Assembly (NCBI RefSeq): GCF_900095695.1
Contig: NZ_FMIQ01000046.1
Location: forward strand, 1-64,000
DNA: 64,000 bases
Reading direction: 5' to 3'
Origin: Hafnia alvei
GTDB taxonomy: Bacteria > Pseudomonadota > Gammaproteobacteria > Enterobacterales > Enterobacteriaceae
Shown piece after piece: positions 50,077 to 58,993 of the stretch; position 1 is the stretch's first letter; the number at the start of each line of letters is the position of its first letter. Made by a program: the position numbers and the translations under genes. The notes beneath the pieces were generated by a model. That model saw only the letters and a program-made list of their open reading frames with translations, ran no database searches and was not told where the DNA came from.

Positions 50077-50904
50077 TTGACCATGAAATTAGCCAGTCGT
50101 TTTGGTCGGGTGAACCAGATACGCCGCGACCGTCCTTTAACACGTGAAGAGCTGATGAGCTATGTTCCCAGTGTGTTCAGCGAAGAAAAGCATGAATCCC
50201 GCAGTGAGCGTTACACATACATCCCTACCATTACTCTACTCGACAGTTTAAAGCGTGAAGGCTTTGAGCCTTTCTTTGCCTGCCAGACACGCGTTCGGGA
50301 CCAGAGCCGACGGGAGCACACAAAGCACATGCTGCGACTGCGGCGTGCCGGACAGTTAACCGGCCACCAGGTGCCCGAAATTATCCTCCTCAACAGCCAT
50401 GACGGCTCATCCAGCTATCAGATGCTGCCAGGCCTGTTTCGTGGTGTCTGTACCAACGGCCTGGTCTGCGGGCAGTCATTCGGGGAAGTGCGGGTGCCGC
50501 ATAAAGGAGATGTGGTGGAAAAAGTCATTGAAGGGGCTTACGAGGTGCTGGGCATTTTTGACCGTGTGGAGGAGAAGCGCGATGCGATGCAGTCCCTGAT
50601 ATTACCGCCACCCGCACAGCAGGTACTGGCGCAGGCCGCGCTGGCGTATCGCTTTGGTGAAGACCACCAGCCGGTGACTGCCGCGCAGGTGCTCTCACCC
50701 CGTCGCTCTGAAGACCGCAGCGATGACCTCTGGAACGTTTACCAGCGCGTGCAGGAGAACCTGATGAAGGGAGGGCTGTCAGGACGAACCGCACAGGGTA
50801 AACGCAGTCGTACCCGTGCCGTGAACGGCATTGACGGGGACGTAAAGCTCAACCGGGCCCTGTGGGTGATGACCGAAAACATGCTGGCCCTGTCTGACCG
50901 CTGA
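50077..50904 (+). CDS. DUF932 protein (YfjQ/YafZ-like)
   Basis: This 275-residue member of DUF932 is the type found in CP4-57 (YfjQ) and other islands. Key stretches are MKLASRFGRVNQIRRDRPLT (about 3-22), IPTITLLDSLKREGFEPFFACQTRVRD (about 48-74) and MLPGLFRGVCTNGLVCGQSFGEVRVPHKG (about 118-146). The molecular role is unknown. ATG 50083 is an alternative start. It opens the block of genes DUF932-ardB-radC-yeeT-cbeA-cbtA that often travels together. Confidence 0.88.
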   Translation: MTMKLASRFGRVNQIRRDRPLTREELMSYVPSVFSEEKHESRSERYTYIPTITLLDSLKREGFEPFFACQTRVRDQSRREHTKHMLRLRRAGQLTGHQVPEIILLNSHDGSSSYQMLPGLFRGVCTNGLVCGQSFGEVRVPHKGDVVEKVIEGAYEVLGIFDRVEEKRDAMQSLILPPPAQQVLAQAALAYRFGEDHQPVTAAQVLSPRRSEDRSDDLWNVYQRVQENLMKGGLSGRTAQGKRSRTRAVNGIDGDVKLNRALWVMTENMLALSDR

Positions 50905-50936
50905 TGCCAGTCATTTTGATTACAGGTGATATATCA

Positions 50937-51386
50937 ATGGATAAACACATTTCACTGACCCCTGGGGTGACAGAGCCATTCATCCTCGCGGCCACTGTTG
51001 TACCGGATGAACAGCGCCTTCTTTTCTGGCCTCAGCACTTTGGCTCCATCCCGCAATGGATAACCCTTGAGCCCTGCATCTTTGCCTTGATGGACCGGTT
51101 GTGTGCGGATTACAGCGGTGGCGTCTGGGCTTTTTACACTCTCAGCAACGGTGGTGCCTTCATGGCTCCGGAAGAGAGTGACGGTCTCTGGTCACTGTTT
51201 AATATCCTGAATGGTAACGGGGCTGAAATGAGCGCTGAAGCTGCGGGTATTGCGGCCTGTCTGATGGCTTACAGCCACCACGCCTGCCGCACGGAGTGCG
51301 ATGCCATGACGGAGCATTATTACCGTCTGCGCGACTATGCGCTGAACCACCCTGAGTGCAACGCCATTATGCACATCATCGACTGA
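50937..51386 (+). CDS. ardB: Antirestriction protein, ArdB/KlcA family (YfjX-like)
   Basis: ArdB proteins inhibit type I restriction enzymes after infection or transfer. From ATG 50937 the protein has 149 residues. Family hallmarks are FWPQHFG (about 30-36), [39 protein letters not shown] (about 40-78) and the C-terminal Cys- and His-rich [29 protein letters not shown]. The reading frame is open from 50904, overlapping the DUF932 stop. Its presence on the same island as a type I system is noteworthy. Confidence 0.9.
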   Translation: MDKHISLTPGVTEPFILAATVVPDEQRLLFWPQHFGSIPQWITLEPCIFALMDRLCADYSGGVWAFYTLSNGGAFMAPEESDGLWSLFNILNGNGAEMSAEAAGIAACLMAYSHHACRTECDAMTEHYYRLRDYALNHPECNAIMHIID

Positions 51387-51397
51387 GGCCCTGCACC

Positions 51398-51877
51398 ATG
51401 GAAAAACAGTTACCGCTGTTTGCATATGAACTGACAGACTCCGCACAACAGACCATCCGTGAGGCGCTGACTCTTCTGGAGCGCCAGTTACGCGAGCCCG
51501 GCGCGTCGTTTACCTCCAGCAGCTCAGTACGTGACTGGTTACGTCTTCAGCTGACAATGGAGGAAAGAGAGGCATTTGTTCTGCTGCTGCTGGATAACCA
51601 GCACCGGCTGATTACGCACGAAACGCTGTTCAAAGGCACCATCAGCCACACCGAAGTCCATCCACGGGAAGTGGTGAAAGCCTCCCTGAAATACAATGCG
51701 GCAGCGGTCATTGTTGCTCACTGTCATCCCTCAGGCCATGCCGAACCCAGCCAGGCTGACAGACGGGTGACAGAGCGACTGAAGAACGCTCTGGACCTTG
51801 TGGATGTGCGTCTCCTGGATCACCTCGTTATCGGCGGTATGGATATCGTCTCGTTTGCTGAACGGGGCTGGTTGTAA
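51398..51877 (+). CDS. RadC-like JAB domain protein (YfjY-like)
   Basis: From ATG 51398 ([18 protein letters not shown]) the protein has 159 residues of the RadC/JAMM family. The metal motif is [16 protein letters not shown] (about 105-120), so the second residue of the usual HNHPSG is Cys here; the two His and Asp are kept. An upstream Glu in [13 protein letters not shown] is where the JAMM Glu lies. No DNA-repair role has been confirmed for RadC. It follows ardB by 11 bases. Confidence 0.88.
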   Translation: MEKQLPLFAYELTDSAQQTIREALTLLERQLREPGASFTSSSSVRDWLRLQLTMEEREAFVLLLLDNQHRLITHETLFKGTISHTEVHPREVVKASLKYNAAAVIVAHCHPSGHAEPSQADRRVTERLKNALDLVDVRLLDHLVIGGMDIVSFAERGWL

Positions 51878-51890
51878 GAGAGGATTATTA

Positions 51891-52112
51891 ATGAAAATTA
51901 TCAGTAAACGTCAGGCAATGGCGATATATCGCGAGCATCCACAGTCCCGGTTGTTTCGCTTCTGTACCGGCAAATACGCGTGGTCCGGCAGCATCTGCCA
52001 CTATGCCGGTCGCGAGGTGGAAGATATCAGCGGTGTACTGGCTTTATTCGCTGAGCGCCGCCAAGATTGCAACGGCCCGTATGTCGTATTTCGCAGCGTA
52101 AGCCTGAATTAA
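51891..52112 (+). CDS. DUF987 protein (YeeT-like)
   Basis: This 73-residue protein starts MKIISKRQAMAIYREHPQS and ends in PYVVFRSVSLN, exactly the size and pattern of YeeT/YkfH in the CP4 islands. Function unknown. ATG 51891 has GAGAGGATTATTA upstream. It lies 13 bases after the radC-like gene and about 25 bases before the antitoxin gene, in one operon. Confidence 0.88.
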   Translation: MKIISKRQAMAIYREHPQSRLFRFCTGKYAWSGSICHYAGREVEDISGVLALFAERRQDCNGPYVVFRSVSLN

Positions 52113-52136
52113 TTCACGATTAAGGAGAACTACATT

Positions 52137-52494
52137 TTGTCGAAGAAAACCACGATAACAACGCATGATATCAGCGAACCTTGGTGGGGGCTCAGGCGCA
52201 GTTTCCCCGTGTTTTGGGGCTCGTCTGGTCCAGGAGGGAAACCGCCTGCATTACCTGGCTGACCGGGCGAATGTTAGCGGACAGTTCTGTGATGCAGATT
52301 TACGCCATCTTGACCAGGCGTTCCCGGTATTGCTCAAACAGCTGGAGTTAATGCTCACCAGTGGTGAACTGAACCTCCGTCATCAGCACTGTGTCACGTT
52401 GTATGCAAAAGGTCTGACCTGTGAAGCCGATACGCTCGGTTCGCACGGCTATGTTTATATCGCGATTTATCCCACCCCCGTCACCACAAAATAA
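52137..52494 (+). pseudogene. cbeA: CbeA (YeeU) antitoxin gene with frameshift in a G run
   Basis: CbeA antagonises the CbtA toxin by promoting MreB and FtsZ bundling. A start at TTG 52137 (AAGGAG upstream) reads MSKKTTITTHDISEPWWG, then enters the run of five G at 52186-52190. With four G it would continue SGAVSPCFGARLVQEGNRLHYLADRA, the expected family sequence, to 52494. With five it goes out of frame and stops about 25 codons later. An in-frame start for the body exists only at ATG 52165, without a good ribosome site, and would lose the conserved PWWG N-terminus. Confidence 0.8.
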
Positions 52495-52549
52495 CACCGT
52501 AACACTTAGCCCTCCAGCACATACGTCTTCCACTAAAGAGATAACGCTT

Positions 52550-52936
52550 ATGCAAACTACATTACCCTTCATGCGGGCGGCATCGTCACGCCCGTCTCCC
52601 GTGTGTGTCTGGCAGACCCTGCTGACCTGCCTGCTGGAACACCACTATGGTCTCACGCTTAATGACACGCCGTTCAGTAATGAGCAGGTGATTCAGCAGC
52701 ATATCGACGCGGGTATCTTGCTGGCCGATGCCCTGAATTTTATTGTTGAAAAGTACGAGTTGGTCCGCACTGACCGGCCAGGCTTCAGCATCATGGAGCA
52801 GTCTCCATTTATTAGGGCCATTGATATCCTCCGGGCCAGAAAGGCAACGGGGCTGATGAACCGTGGCACGTATAATGAGGTGACGGCTATTACTAGAGGA
52901 CAACCTCCGAAGGTCAGTACTTCAGACAAGCGATGA
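52550..52936 (+). CDS. cbtA: CbtA (YeeV)-family toxin
   Basis: CbtA inhibits MreB and FtsZ polymerisation and so cell growth. The protein has 128 residues from ATG 52550. It matches YeeV through [43 protein letters not shown] (about 10-52), [17 protein letters not shown] (about 64-80) and [21 protein letters not shown] (about 89-109). All parts appear intact. It follows the damaged antitoxin gene by 55 bases. Confidence 0.92.
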   Translation: MQTTLPFMRAASSRPSPVCVWQTLLTCLLEHHYGLTLNDTPFSNEQVIQQHIDAGILLADALNFIVEKYELVRTDRPGFSIMEQSPFIRAIDILRARKATGLMNRGTYNEVTAITRGQPPKVSTSDKR

Positions 52937-53022
52937 TGTGGAGAAAACGAACCGAGTCCAGAAAGTACATAAACACCAGCCCTGACCGGCTGGTGTTTTT
53001 CTGACTATAAAGGAGAAAAATA

Positions 53023-53868
53023 ATGGTCGTGCAAAATGTCACTGAACCCGAAGTGTTAACCGGATACACCGATGTGATTTGCTCCACCAGCATTGAACGC
53101 ATTGTCACAGGCCGTAATACTGCACTGACACGGATTGAAAGCCTTATCCGTGAACTTGATGATATCTCGACGCTGACAAGTAGCATCGGTGGCAAAGCGG
53201 CCCGTGACTGGGCGATGCGTCAGGACTTTCGTTGTGGCTGCTGGCTCATGGAAAACGTGAAAACCGCAATGAGTACCATTACCTGTAATATTGATCGCAG
53301 TATCTGGCGAGATTTGATGCAAAGATCAGGGATGATCTCGTTGATGGACGCTCAGGCACGTGACCAGTGGGACAAAAACCTTGAGAGTGACAACATTCCT
53401 GAGATCAGCGAAGCCAATATCCTCAGTACCTTTGAGCAGTTACATTTGAATAAAAGGGATGTCTTTGAACGTGGCATCATTAACGTCTTCAAAGGCCTGT
53501 CGTGGGATTACAAAACCAATAGTCCCTGCAGCTTTGGTAAAAAGATCATCGTCAACAATCTGGTGAGTCACAATCGCTGGGGATTTAGTTTGAACTGGGG
53601 TTGGCGACGGGATCAACTAGCGGACCTGGAGCGAATGCTGTTTCTACTGGATGGAAAATCCATCCCTGACAACCGAAGTGATATCTCTACCCGTATGATG
53701 GAGTATATTCGTGATAATCCGACTAAGGACGTTTACGAAGATGAATTCTTCAGCATTCGTTACTTTCAGAAGGGAACCGCTCATCTGACATTCAAGCGCC
53801 CGGAGCTGATTGAGCGAATGAATGATATCATTGCCAATCATTATCCGGGCATGTTGGCCCATCGATAA
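53023..53868 (+). CDS. DUF4942 protein
   Basis: This 281-residue protein belongs to DUF4942, commonly downstream of YeeV toxins on enterobacterial islands. Recognised stretches are RDVFERGIINVFKGLSWDYKTNSPCSFGKKIIV (about 145-178) and YFQKGTAHLTFKRPELIERMNDIIANHYPG (about 247-276). Function unknown; some homologues are fused to methyltransferase-like domains. ATG 53023 has AAGGAG upstream. It is the last gene of the island, about 100 bases from the right attachment site. Confidence 0.88.
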   Translation: MVVQNVTEPEVLTGYTDVICSTSIERIVTGRNTALTRIESLIRELDDISTLTSSIGGKAARDWAMRQDFRCGCWLMENVKTAMSTITCNIDRSIWRDLMQRSGMISLMDAQARDQWDKNLESDNIPEISEANILSTFEQLHLNKRDVFERGIINVFKGLSWDYKTNSPCSFGKKIIVNNLVSHNRWGFSLNWGWRRDQLADLERMLFLLDGKSIPDNRSDISTRMMEYIRDNPTKDVYEDEFFSIRYFQKGTAHLTFKRPELIERMNDIIANHYPGMLAHR

Positions 53869-53969
53869 TGGTCTATATTTTCTAACAAACTTATCTGTTG
53901 GTATAAATGTTGGTACAAATTTCATCGAACACGATTTTATTCATATAAAACATATGAATGACTGGTGTA

Positions 53970-53993
53970 TTCGAATCCTGTAGGGTACCATTT
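53970..53993 (+). other. attR of the genomic island
   Basis: TTCGAATCCTGTAGGGTACCATTT repeats the tRNA 3' end at 32303-32328 but lacks the CG of GGGCGTACC. Similarity continues in weaker form for about 30 bases beyond (AAGT.AACA.AC.TCAACTGA), so this point is also the left end of a related older island. Confidence 0.75.
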
Positions 53994-54066
53994 TCAAGTC
54001 AACACACCTCAACTGAATTCGCTTTTTCTCCTTTATACTCTCTGAAATCACTGGATTTTTCTGTCT

Positions 54067-54240
54067 CAAGCACTCGCCATGTATACCGGTAGCCCCATCA
54101 CGCGGTTGGCTACACTGCTTTTGATGCTAACAGGCGTTCGTTGCGTATGGTTGGATAGATTTCGATAAGTGTACTTGGTGGGTTATTGAGATGATGAAAT
54201 TGCGTCGTTCTCACCTTGTGCCACTTTCCAGCCAAGCAAT
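54067..54240 (+). pseudogene. Fragment of a second P4-type integrase
   Basis: The translation QALAMYTGSPITRLATLLLMLTGVRC and, after a gap and frame change, IDFDKCTWWVIEMMKLRRSHLVPLSSQAIT match integrase residues about 214-290 of the intact gene at 32521, including the first catalytic Arg region. Both ends are missing, part of the middle is deleted and stops occur. It is a dead relic adjacent to the attachment site. Confidence 0.8.
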
Positions 54241-54294
54241 TACCATATAGCTTGAGCTTATTTTCTTTTTAACGTGATGAAGGGATAAATGAAT

Positions 54295-54359
54295 ATGACA
54301 ACGACATGCCAGAATGTGGTTCTGATAATGTCATTGAGCGCTATAAGGCATCATCATAA
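54295..54359 (+). pseudogene. Relic of the zinc-ribbon/glycine-zipper gene
   Basis: ATG ACA ACG ACA TGC is followed, after allowing one lost base, by codons reading PECGSDNVIERYKA. This lines up with the start of the intact gene at 33853 (MTMICPQCGSDRVRERHIGRKA). The glycine-zipper part is gone. It follows the integrase fragment in the same order as in the intact island. Confidence 0.65.
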
Positions 54360-54698
54360 ATACGTCTATTTTCATTTCAGCTTATTCCCGAGTTTGATTT
54401 CATTACGGCTCTATTTTTTAAGATAAATGAATTTTTAATTCAATCTAGTGCGTTAAGTTGCCAAGCTTATAGTGAAGTCTTGCGTTATTTATAATGGATG
54501 TGTTTATATGGATTTTTTATCTGTGAGCACCATTAAAAAATAGTGGCGTCAATTTCATTAATTTTATTAACTTCTTTATTTTCATGTGGTTGATATGAAA
54601 AAATATCCGATATTCCTAATTTATTCTGCATGGGTTGCAAATATTAATTTTTATTAGTAACGTGGCTAGACCAATTCAATTCGTGAAAAATTTAAAGT
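54360..54698. other. AT-rich stretch between the relic island and the lipoprotein gene
   Basis: No ORF is convincing. The DNA is strongly AT-rich, many short words of T and A, and may be the eroded remainder of the second island. No second attachment repeat was seen. Confidence 0.35.
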
Positions 54699-55364
54699 AT
54701 GTTTTGCTACAAAAAATTAATTATCAGAATATTATGCCTTTTGCTAGTTTGTTCCTCGTTATCAGGCTGTATATCATTGGGTCTGATGCTCTCTACCGAT
54801 CGGAGTAACGATTTCCATAAATCAACTTGGAAATCCGATACCATCACCGCGCTCTCGTTAGGCAAAAATAGTAACGGAATAACCGGTTGGGTATTTGTCG
54901 GAAAACATTTTGACTACCTTCTTACAAAAGGCGGGGATAACGTTGTTGAACTGTTAATGGATCCCGCTATCTATCGGGAAAAAATAAAGGTTGCTAACAA
55001 CGTACATTTTCTAATTAATCCAGATAAAAAAGAATTCGAGGGAGAAATTACGCTAAGCTACACGTGGACTAATGAAAAAGATAAAACTGCAGCGATAGGA
55101 TATGGATTTATTTGTAAAGATAACGCCATCACATGTTCACTATCGATAAACAATTTAAGCGGAACTATCCATCAGAAAAATAGCGATCAGAATGCAGTAA
55201 AACTTCTCCCTTTTTACCACCCATTTGTTGTTGAATTCTATCAGTATAAAAGAGACCTCATTGGACCAAGATCGGCTTGGGTTCTGTTGCCGGTCACTCT
55301 AGCATTAGACGTGGTGACGCTACCTCTACAGTTTCTTATCGTTTCCGTTGCTACCCACCATTGA
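54699..55364 (+). CDS. YidX-like lipoprotein
   Basis: This 221-residue protein has a lipoprotein signal: positively charged start, hydrophobic core LLLVCSSLSGC and lipobox LSGC (Cys about 24). The mature part SDTITALSLGKNSNGITGWVFVGKHFDYLLTKGGDNVVELLMDPAI and the C-terminal PVTLALDVVTLPLQFLIV correspond to E. coli YidX, a membrane-anchored lipoprotein without known function. The start has no strong ribosome site. It is convergent with the yiaA-like gene. Confidence 0.85.
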   Translation: MFCYKKLIIRILCLLLVCSSLSGCISLGLMLSTDRSNDFHKSTWKSDTITALSLGKNSNGITGWVFVGKHFDYLLTKGGDNVVELLMDPAIYREKIKVANNVHFLINPDKKEFEGEITLSYTWTNEKDKTAAIGYGFICKDNAITCSLSINNLSGTIHQKNSDQNAVKLLPFYHPFVVEFYQYKRDLIGPRSAWVLLPVTLALDVVTLPLQFLIVSVATHH

Positions 55365-55368
55365 TATT

Positions 55369-55396
55369 TTGTGTGTGCAGGAATACCTGCACACTG
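55369..55396. other. Stem-loop between convergent genes
   Basis: GTGTGCAGG (55373-55381) and CCTGCACAC (55386-55394) form a perfect 9-bp stem with a 4-base loop, starting 9 bases after the lipoprotein gene stop. It is T-poor afterward on the plus strand; on the minus strand AAAATATC follows. Confidence 0.4.
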
Positions 55397-55402
55397 GAAG
55401 AA

Positions 55403-55852
55403 TTACTCTTCTTCGGCAAGCGGCGTTTCATTCACTTTATTCTGAATGACATCGCCGTACTCAGCCTGAGAATCCCGGACGTTTTTCTGTACTGAAATAG
55501 CACCAAATAAACTCAGGAAAAAGGCGATGGCATAGAAGCCTTTTTCGCTTGGCAACAACCCGGCATTCCACAAGCCAATCGCCAACAGAACAATAGAGAT
55601 GGCAAAAGAGGCAACACAAGAGATGTAATAGATGTGGCTGGTAGGAATGCCTTCAATACGGTCCCGCACCGTTTTTTGCAGTGATACTGATGCGAATAAT
55701 CCGAGCAACATCACGGCAAAATAGTATCCCCTTTCGTTCAATGCCATATCAGAACGCCAGAGTCCTATCAGGTAGACCACAACGCCACCGCCCAGTGCCA
55801 GCCAAGACATAGCATTAAAAGCCTGAGAAGTATTTTTCAAAGCTGTTTTCAT
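55403..55852 (-). CDS. yiaA: YiaA-like inner-membrane protein
   Basis: This 149-residue protein has four membrane helices as two repeats ([46 protein letters not shown] and the later [41 protein letters not shown]). That is the YiaAB pattern: GLW..(D/A)..L.E(R/K)G(Y/F)Y. E. coli YiaA has 145 residues. Function unknown. ATG 55852 starts [14 protein letters not shown]. Confidence 0.9.
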   Translation of the reverse strand: MKTALKNTSQAFNAMSWLALGGGVVVYLIGLWRSDMALNERGYYFAVMLLGLFASVSLQKTVRDRIEGIPTSHIYYISCVASFAISIVLLAIGLWNAGLLPSEKGFYAIAFFLSLFGAISVQKNVRDSQAEYGDVIQNKVNETPLAEEE

Positions 55853-56173
55853 TAAAAACCTCGTTCCTTGTTGATTTTAGAGCACGGGAACTATCCGCTA
55901 CTCAATTTTTGGTTGGTCCATATGGACTAACGCATCATTCCAAGATAGTGACTCCAAGAATAATTTTTGATTCGCAAACATGCGGCCGCTGATTGTACGT
56001 GAGGAGGTCACACGACGCGCCCATCGCTACAATGGCGGCCACTTACCCGTGCGTCAAATTAGCCCTAGTCTTAGTAGGCCATTTTTTGTGGCATGACGCT
56101 AGACCGCGTCAGATGTTTATCGCAAAACTCTACTGAAAAACGTCTGACACGGCCTAGTTATGCTGAAAATATC
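55853..56173. other. Intergenic region with 82-bp palindrome
   Basis: No gene is seen. Most of the right half is an imperfect palindrome: TAGGCC (56075-56080) with GGCCTA (56151-56156), and CCGCGTCAGATGTTT (56104-56118) with AAACGTCTGACACGG (56138-56152). It lies just downstream of the yqiK stop on the minus strand and may end that transcript. Confidence 0.5.
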
Positions 56174-57904
56174 TTAAGCAGGTAGCGGAGGATTTTCGTT
56201 GCTAACAACCGATATATTTTCTTGTACAGGATGCTCAGCCGCTGTTAGGTCTGCATGGCCAAGAGTGTTGGGTAATGCTGCTGTGAGTGCGGCTAGTGAA
56301 CCACCAGAAAGGCCGACTTCTTTGAGCAGAGAATCTACAATAGGTGCATGCGTACGGTAGGATAATGCAGCCGTCATCGCTTGTTCTGCGAGATTACCGC
56401 CACCATTGTTGCTTGGTTCTGATGAGCTTCCGGCTGTGGCAGAACCATTACGGTTTAAACCGTCAACCTGAATTATTTTAATTCCGTCGATAGATTTCAT
56501 TGGCTCAACGGATTTCTCAATGATGCTAGGCAGGGACTGCAATAGCGCCAATTTGAATTTTAAGCTGGTCTGATTATCCGACAGTATATTGACCGCATCG
56601 TTTAACGCCCTCTGGGCTTCAGCTTCAGCCAACCCTTTCTTCAATGTTGCTTCAGCAAGTTTAATGATGGCTGATGCTTGCAGTTCCGCTGCTTCTTTCT
56701 CGGCTTGTGCCTTTAGCGTTAACTGTACGGCTTCGGTTTCTGCTGATTGTTTAGCAACGATTAATGCAACCTGTTTTGCACGATCCGCCTCTGCAGTTTC
56801 TCTGGTTGTCACCACATGCTCTTCGGCTCGGACTGCCTCGGCTAATGCATCGTTTGCCCTTGCTTGAGCTTGGGATTGCTGTTCAGATTTACTGGCAATA
56901 GCAATATCTTTGTCCTGTGCTGCGATTTCGGTAACTTGCTGTTGTTCAATTTCTTTTATTCTAATTTCACGTTCAGCCTCCACCTTACGAGTGCGAACAG
57001 CCTGCTCTCGCGCGATTTCTGCTTCCTGGATCTGACGTTCAGTACTAATACGACTCTGTTCAGCTTCTCGACGACGTTCAGCCTCAAATACAGCAATGTT
57101 GGCGCTTTGCTCAGCGCTACGGGTTTTCACCTGCTGCTCTTGGTCAAAGGTCATGAACGATTCTTGCTGCTCAATTTCTAGCTTACGTGACATGGCATCG
57201 CGGTTCTTTTCACGCACGGCCACTTCTATGTCTTGTTCGACTTCGTTACGTTCACGGCGGCGGCGTTCGGTTTCCTGAGTCAGCTTGGTTAGCCCCTCTG
57301 CATCAAACGCATTGTTAGGGTCGAAGAACTCTTTTGAGGTTTGGTTAAAGTTGGTTAATGAAACACTTTCCAGCTCTAGGCCGTTCTTGGTTAAATCCTC
57401 TGCGACCGTATTTTGTACGCCTTGAACGAAGTGTTCGCGGGTATCTTGCAGGTCATGCATGGTCATTTGTGATGCCGTTGCACGCAGTGCATCTACAAAT
57501 TTATCTTCGATAAGGATCCGCAGATCCTCTGGGGACAGCGTTCTTTGTCCTAAAGTCTGTGCAGCGGTTGCGATGCCTTCAATCGTTGGCTTAACACGAA
57601 CAAAGAATGCGACGACCACATCGACTCGCATACGGTCTTTGGTGATCAAGCTGTCTTTCATGGAGCGGCTGACTTCCAGCTTGAGGGTATTCATATTGAT
57701 ATGGATAAGCTCATGAAATATAGGAAGTACAATAGCACCTCCGCTCATCACGACTTTCAGCCCCCCTAAACCGGTTCGAACAAAAGATTGCTCGGCAGAA
57801 GCACGCTCATAGAGTCGAGAAAAAATAATCCCGATCACCAACAATACGATTAATACGCCAAATGAAACAAATCCCCAATAAGGGATGCTATCCATTTCAA
57901 ACAT
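56174..57904 (-). CDS. yqiK: Flotillin-family inner-membrane protein YqiK
   Basis: YqiK is an SPFH/flotillin-like membrane protein thought to organise inner-membrane microdomains. From ATG 57904 (AAAGGAAA upstream) it has 576 residues (E. coli 553). One helix is at about 10-32 (GFVSFGVLIVLLVIGIIFS). The SPFH domain spans about 40-210. A long coiled coil rich in Glu, Ala, Arg and Gln (about 215-440) follows, then a Ser/Gly/Asn-rich tail. The frame opens 7 codons earlier without a better ribosome site. The partner gene yqiJ is just upstream. Confidence 0.93.
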   Translation of the reverse strand: MFEMDSIPYWGFVSFGVLIVLLVIGIIFSRLYERASAEQSFVRTGLGGLKVVMSGGAIVLPIFHELIHINMNTLKLEVSRSMKDSLITKDRMRVDVVVAFFVRVKPTIEGIATAAQTLGQRTLSPEDLRILIEDKFVDALRATASQMTMHDLQDTREHFVQGVQNTVAEDLTKNGLELESVSLTNFNQTSKEFFDPNNAFDAEGLTKLTQETERRRRERNEVEQDIEVAVREKNRDAMSRKLEIEQQESFMTFDQEQQVKTRSAEQSANIAVFEAERRREAEQSRISTERQIQEAEIAREQAVRTRKVEAEREIRIKEIEQQQVTEIAAQDKDIAIASKSEQQSQAQARANDALAEAVRAEEHVVTTRETAEADRAKQVALIVAKQSAETEAVQLTLKAQAEKEAAELQASAIIKLAEATLKKGLAEAEAQRALNDAVNILSDNQTSLKFKLALLQSLPSIIEKSVEPMKSIDGIKIIQVDGLNRNGSATAGSSSEPSNNGGGNLAEQAMTAALSYRTHAPIVDSLLKEVGLSGGSLAALTAALPNTLGHADLTAAEHPVQENISVVSNENPPLPA

Positions 57905-57939
57905 AAAATTTCCTTTTGATATCATTAAGTAATATAGAA

Positions 57940-58578
57940 CTACAGTAAATTAGGCCAAGGGTTTTTACTTGCTAAAAATCGCGCTGCCGTTATTTGGGCA
58001 ATAATTAGCACACGTTCTCCTCGGATAAAAATAACGTCTGAACTTTCTGGCTCAATCAATAAATAGTGAGATTGGCCGAAGGTATCAATAATTTTGCATT
58101 CGGCAGACATGCCGGGTTGCTCTGCTGATTGAGTAACGAGAGCCATTGAGCCAACAAAACTATCTTCTGATACGGCGAAGGATTCATCTTTCGGAAGATA
58201 AGGGGCAAGCCATCGACCTATGAAATGTAAAGTCGGCAGCGATAGAGCAAATGAAATCAGGGCCATTGCCCCTGCAGATAACGGCGTTTGAAGCAGGCTA
58301 ATCATTAGGTATTGCCCGCTGATGCCAATAATAGCAAAACTACCCAGTAGCAAAACGAGTGCAACCAGCAACGGAAGCCTGCCAATATGCAACCAGCTTA
58401 GCGCTTGTACTAGCAGATTATCTCCGCTAGCAAGATCAAGATGAGTTTCTAGAGAGGAATCTATATGGCTGAATGCACTTGCGCCTATTAATAACGATAA
58501 TATCTCTAATACACCTAGTGAAATGATGAATGCGAGCGCGAAAAGAAAAGGAGCGTTATAGGCTGATAGTAGTACCAC
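57940..58578 (-). CDS. yqiJ: YqiJ, NfeD-like inner-membrane protein
   Basis: YqiJ is the companion of YqiK, related to the NfeD/OB-fold family. This 212-residue protein has three or four helices (about 7-32, 68-95, 100-115), then a soluble OB-fold tail (SFVGSMALVTQSAEQPGMSAECKIIDTFGQSHYLLIEP). The start is GTG 58578 with AAAGGAT upstream. It is 36 bases before yqiK. The E. coli homologue has 209 residues. Confidence 0.92.
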   Translation of the reverse strand: MVLLSAYNAPFLFALAFIISLGVLEILSLLIGASAFSHIDSSLETHLDLASGDNLLVQALSWLHIGRLPLLVALVLLLGSFAIIGISGQYLMISLLQTPLSAGAMALISFALSLPTLHFIGRWLAPYLPKDESFAVSEDSFVGSMALVTQSAEQPGMSAECKIIDTFGQSHYLLIEPESSDVIFIRGERVLIIAQITAARFLASKNPWPNLL

Positions 58579-58993
58579 TAGGAGATCCTTTCTATGTATA
58601 TCCGTAATAACGACTATTCTAACGTTATTTTTTTATTTCGGATACGGAGGCACAGAGATATAGGAAAATACTGAGGTGAAATAATTTTTAATTATATTTA
58701 ATAGGAATTTATTGAGGCTTGAGTTTTTTTGCCTTATATGGGTTTTTATCTCGCCGAAAATAAATTTAACGATATAAATAATCGTAATTTAATGTTTTTT
58801 AGACATAGAGCAGTTGGCTACTTCATGATAGTACGGGGAGACTGTGACCTTATCTGGCTATGAATGAATTTTTCGTGCCTCTGGGGTCATCTGTGTAATT
58901 CACTTTGTAAATGTGGGGGGCCTCAATTTGAGGTAGAAATAATCTTATTCATATAAAACATAGTAATAATAAAGATATTTGAACCCCAAGAGG
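58579..58993. other. AT-rich intergenic region, yqiJ promoter side
   Basis: No gene is seen in about 415 bases. A CCTCAA/TTGAGG palindrome (58921-58933) lies near the 3' side of the regulator gene and may help end it. The rest probably holds the yqiJ promoter; no clear consensus pair was identified. Confidence 0.4.

Noticed and set aside
57096..57278. Ser/Cys-rich plus-strand ORFs within yqiK
   Set aside because: They mirror the repetitive coiled-coil coding of yqiK on the other strand.
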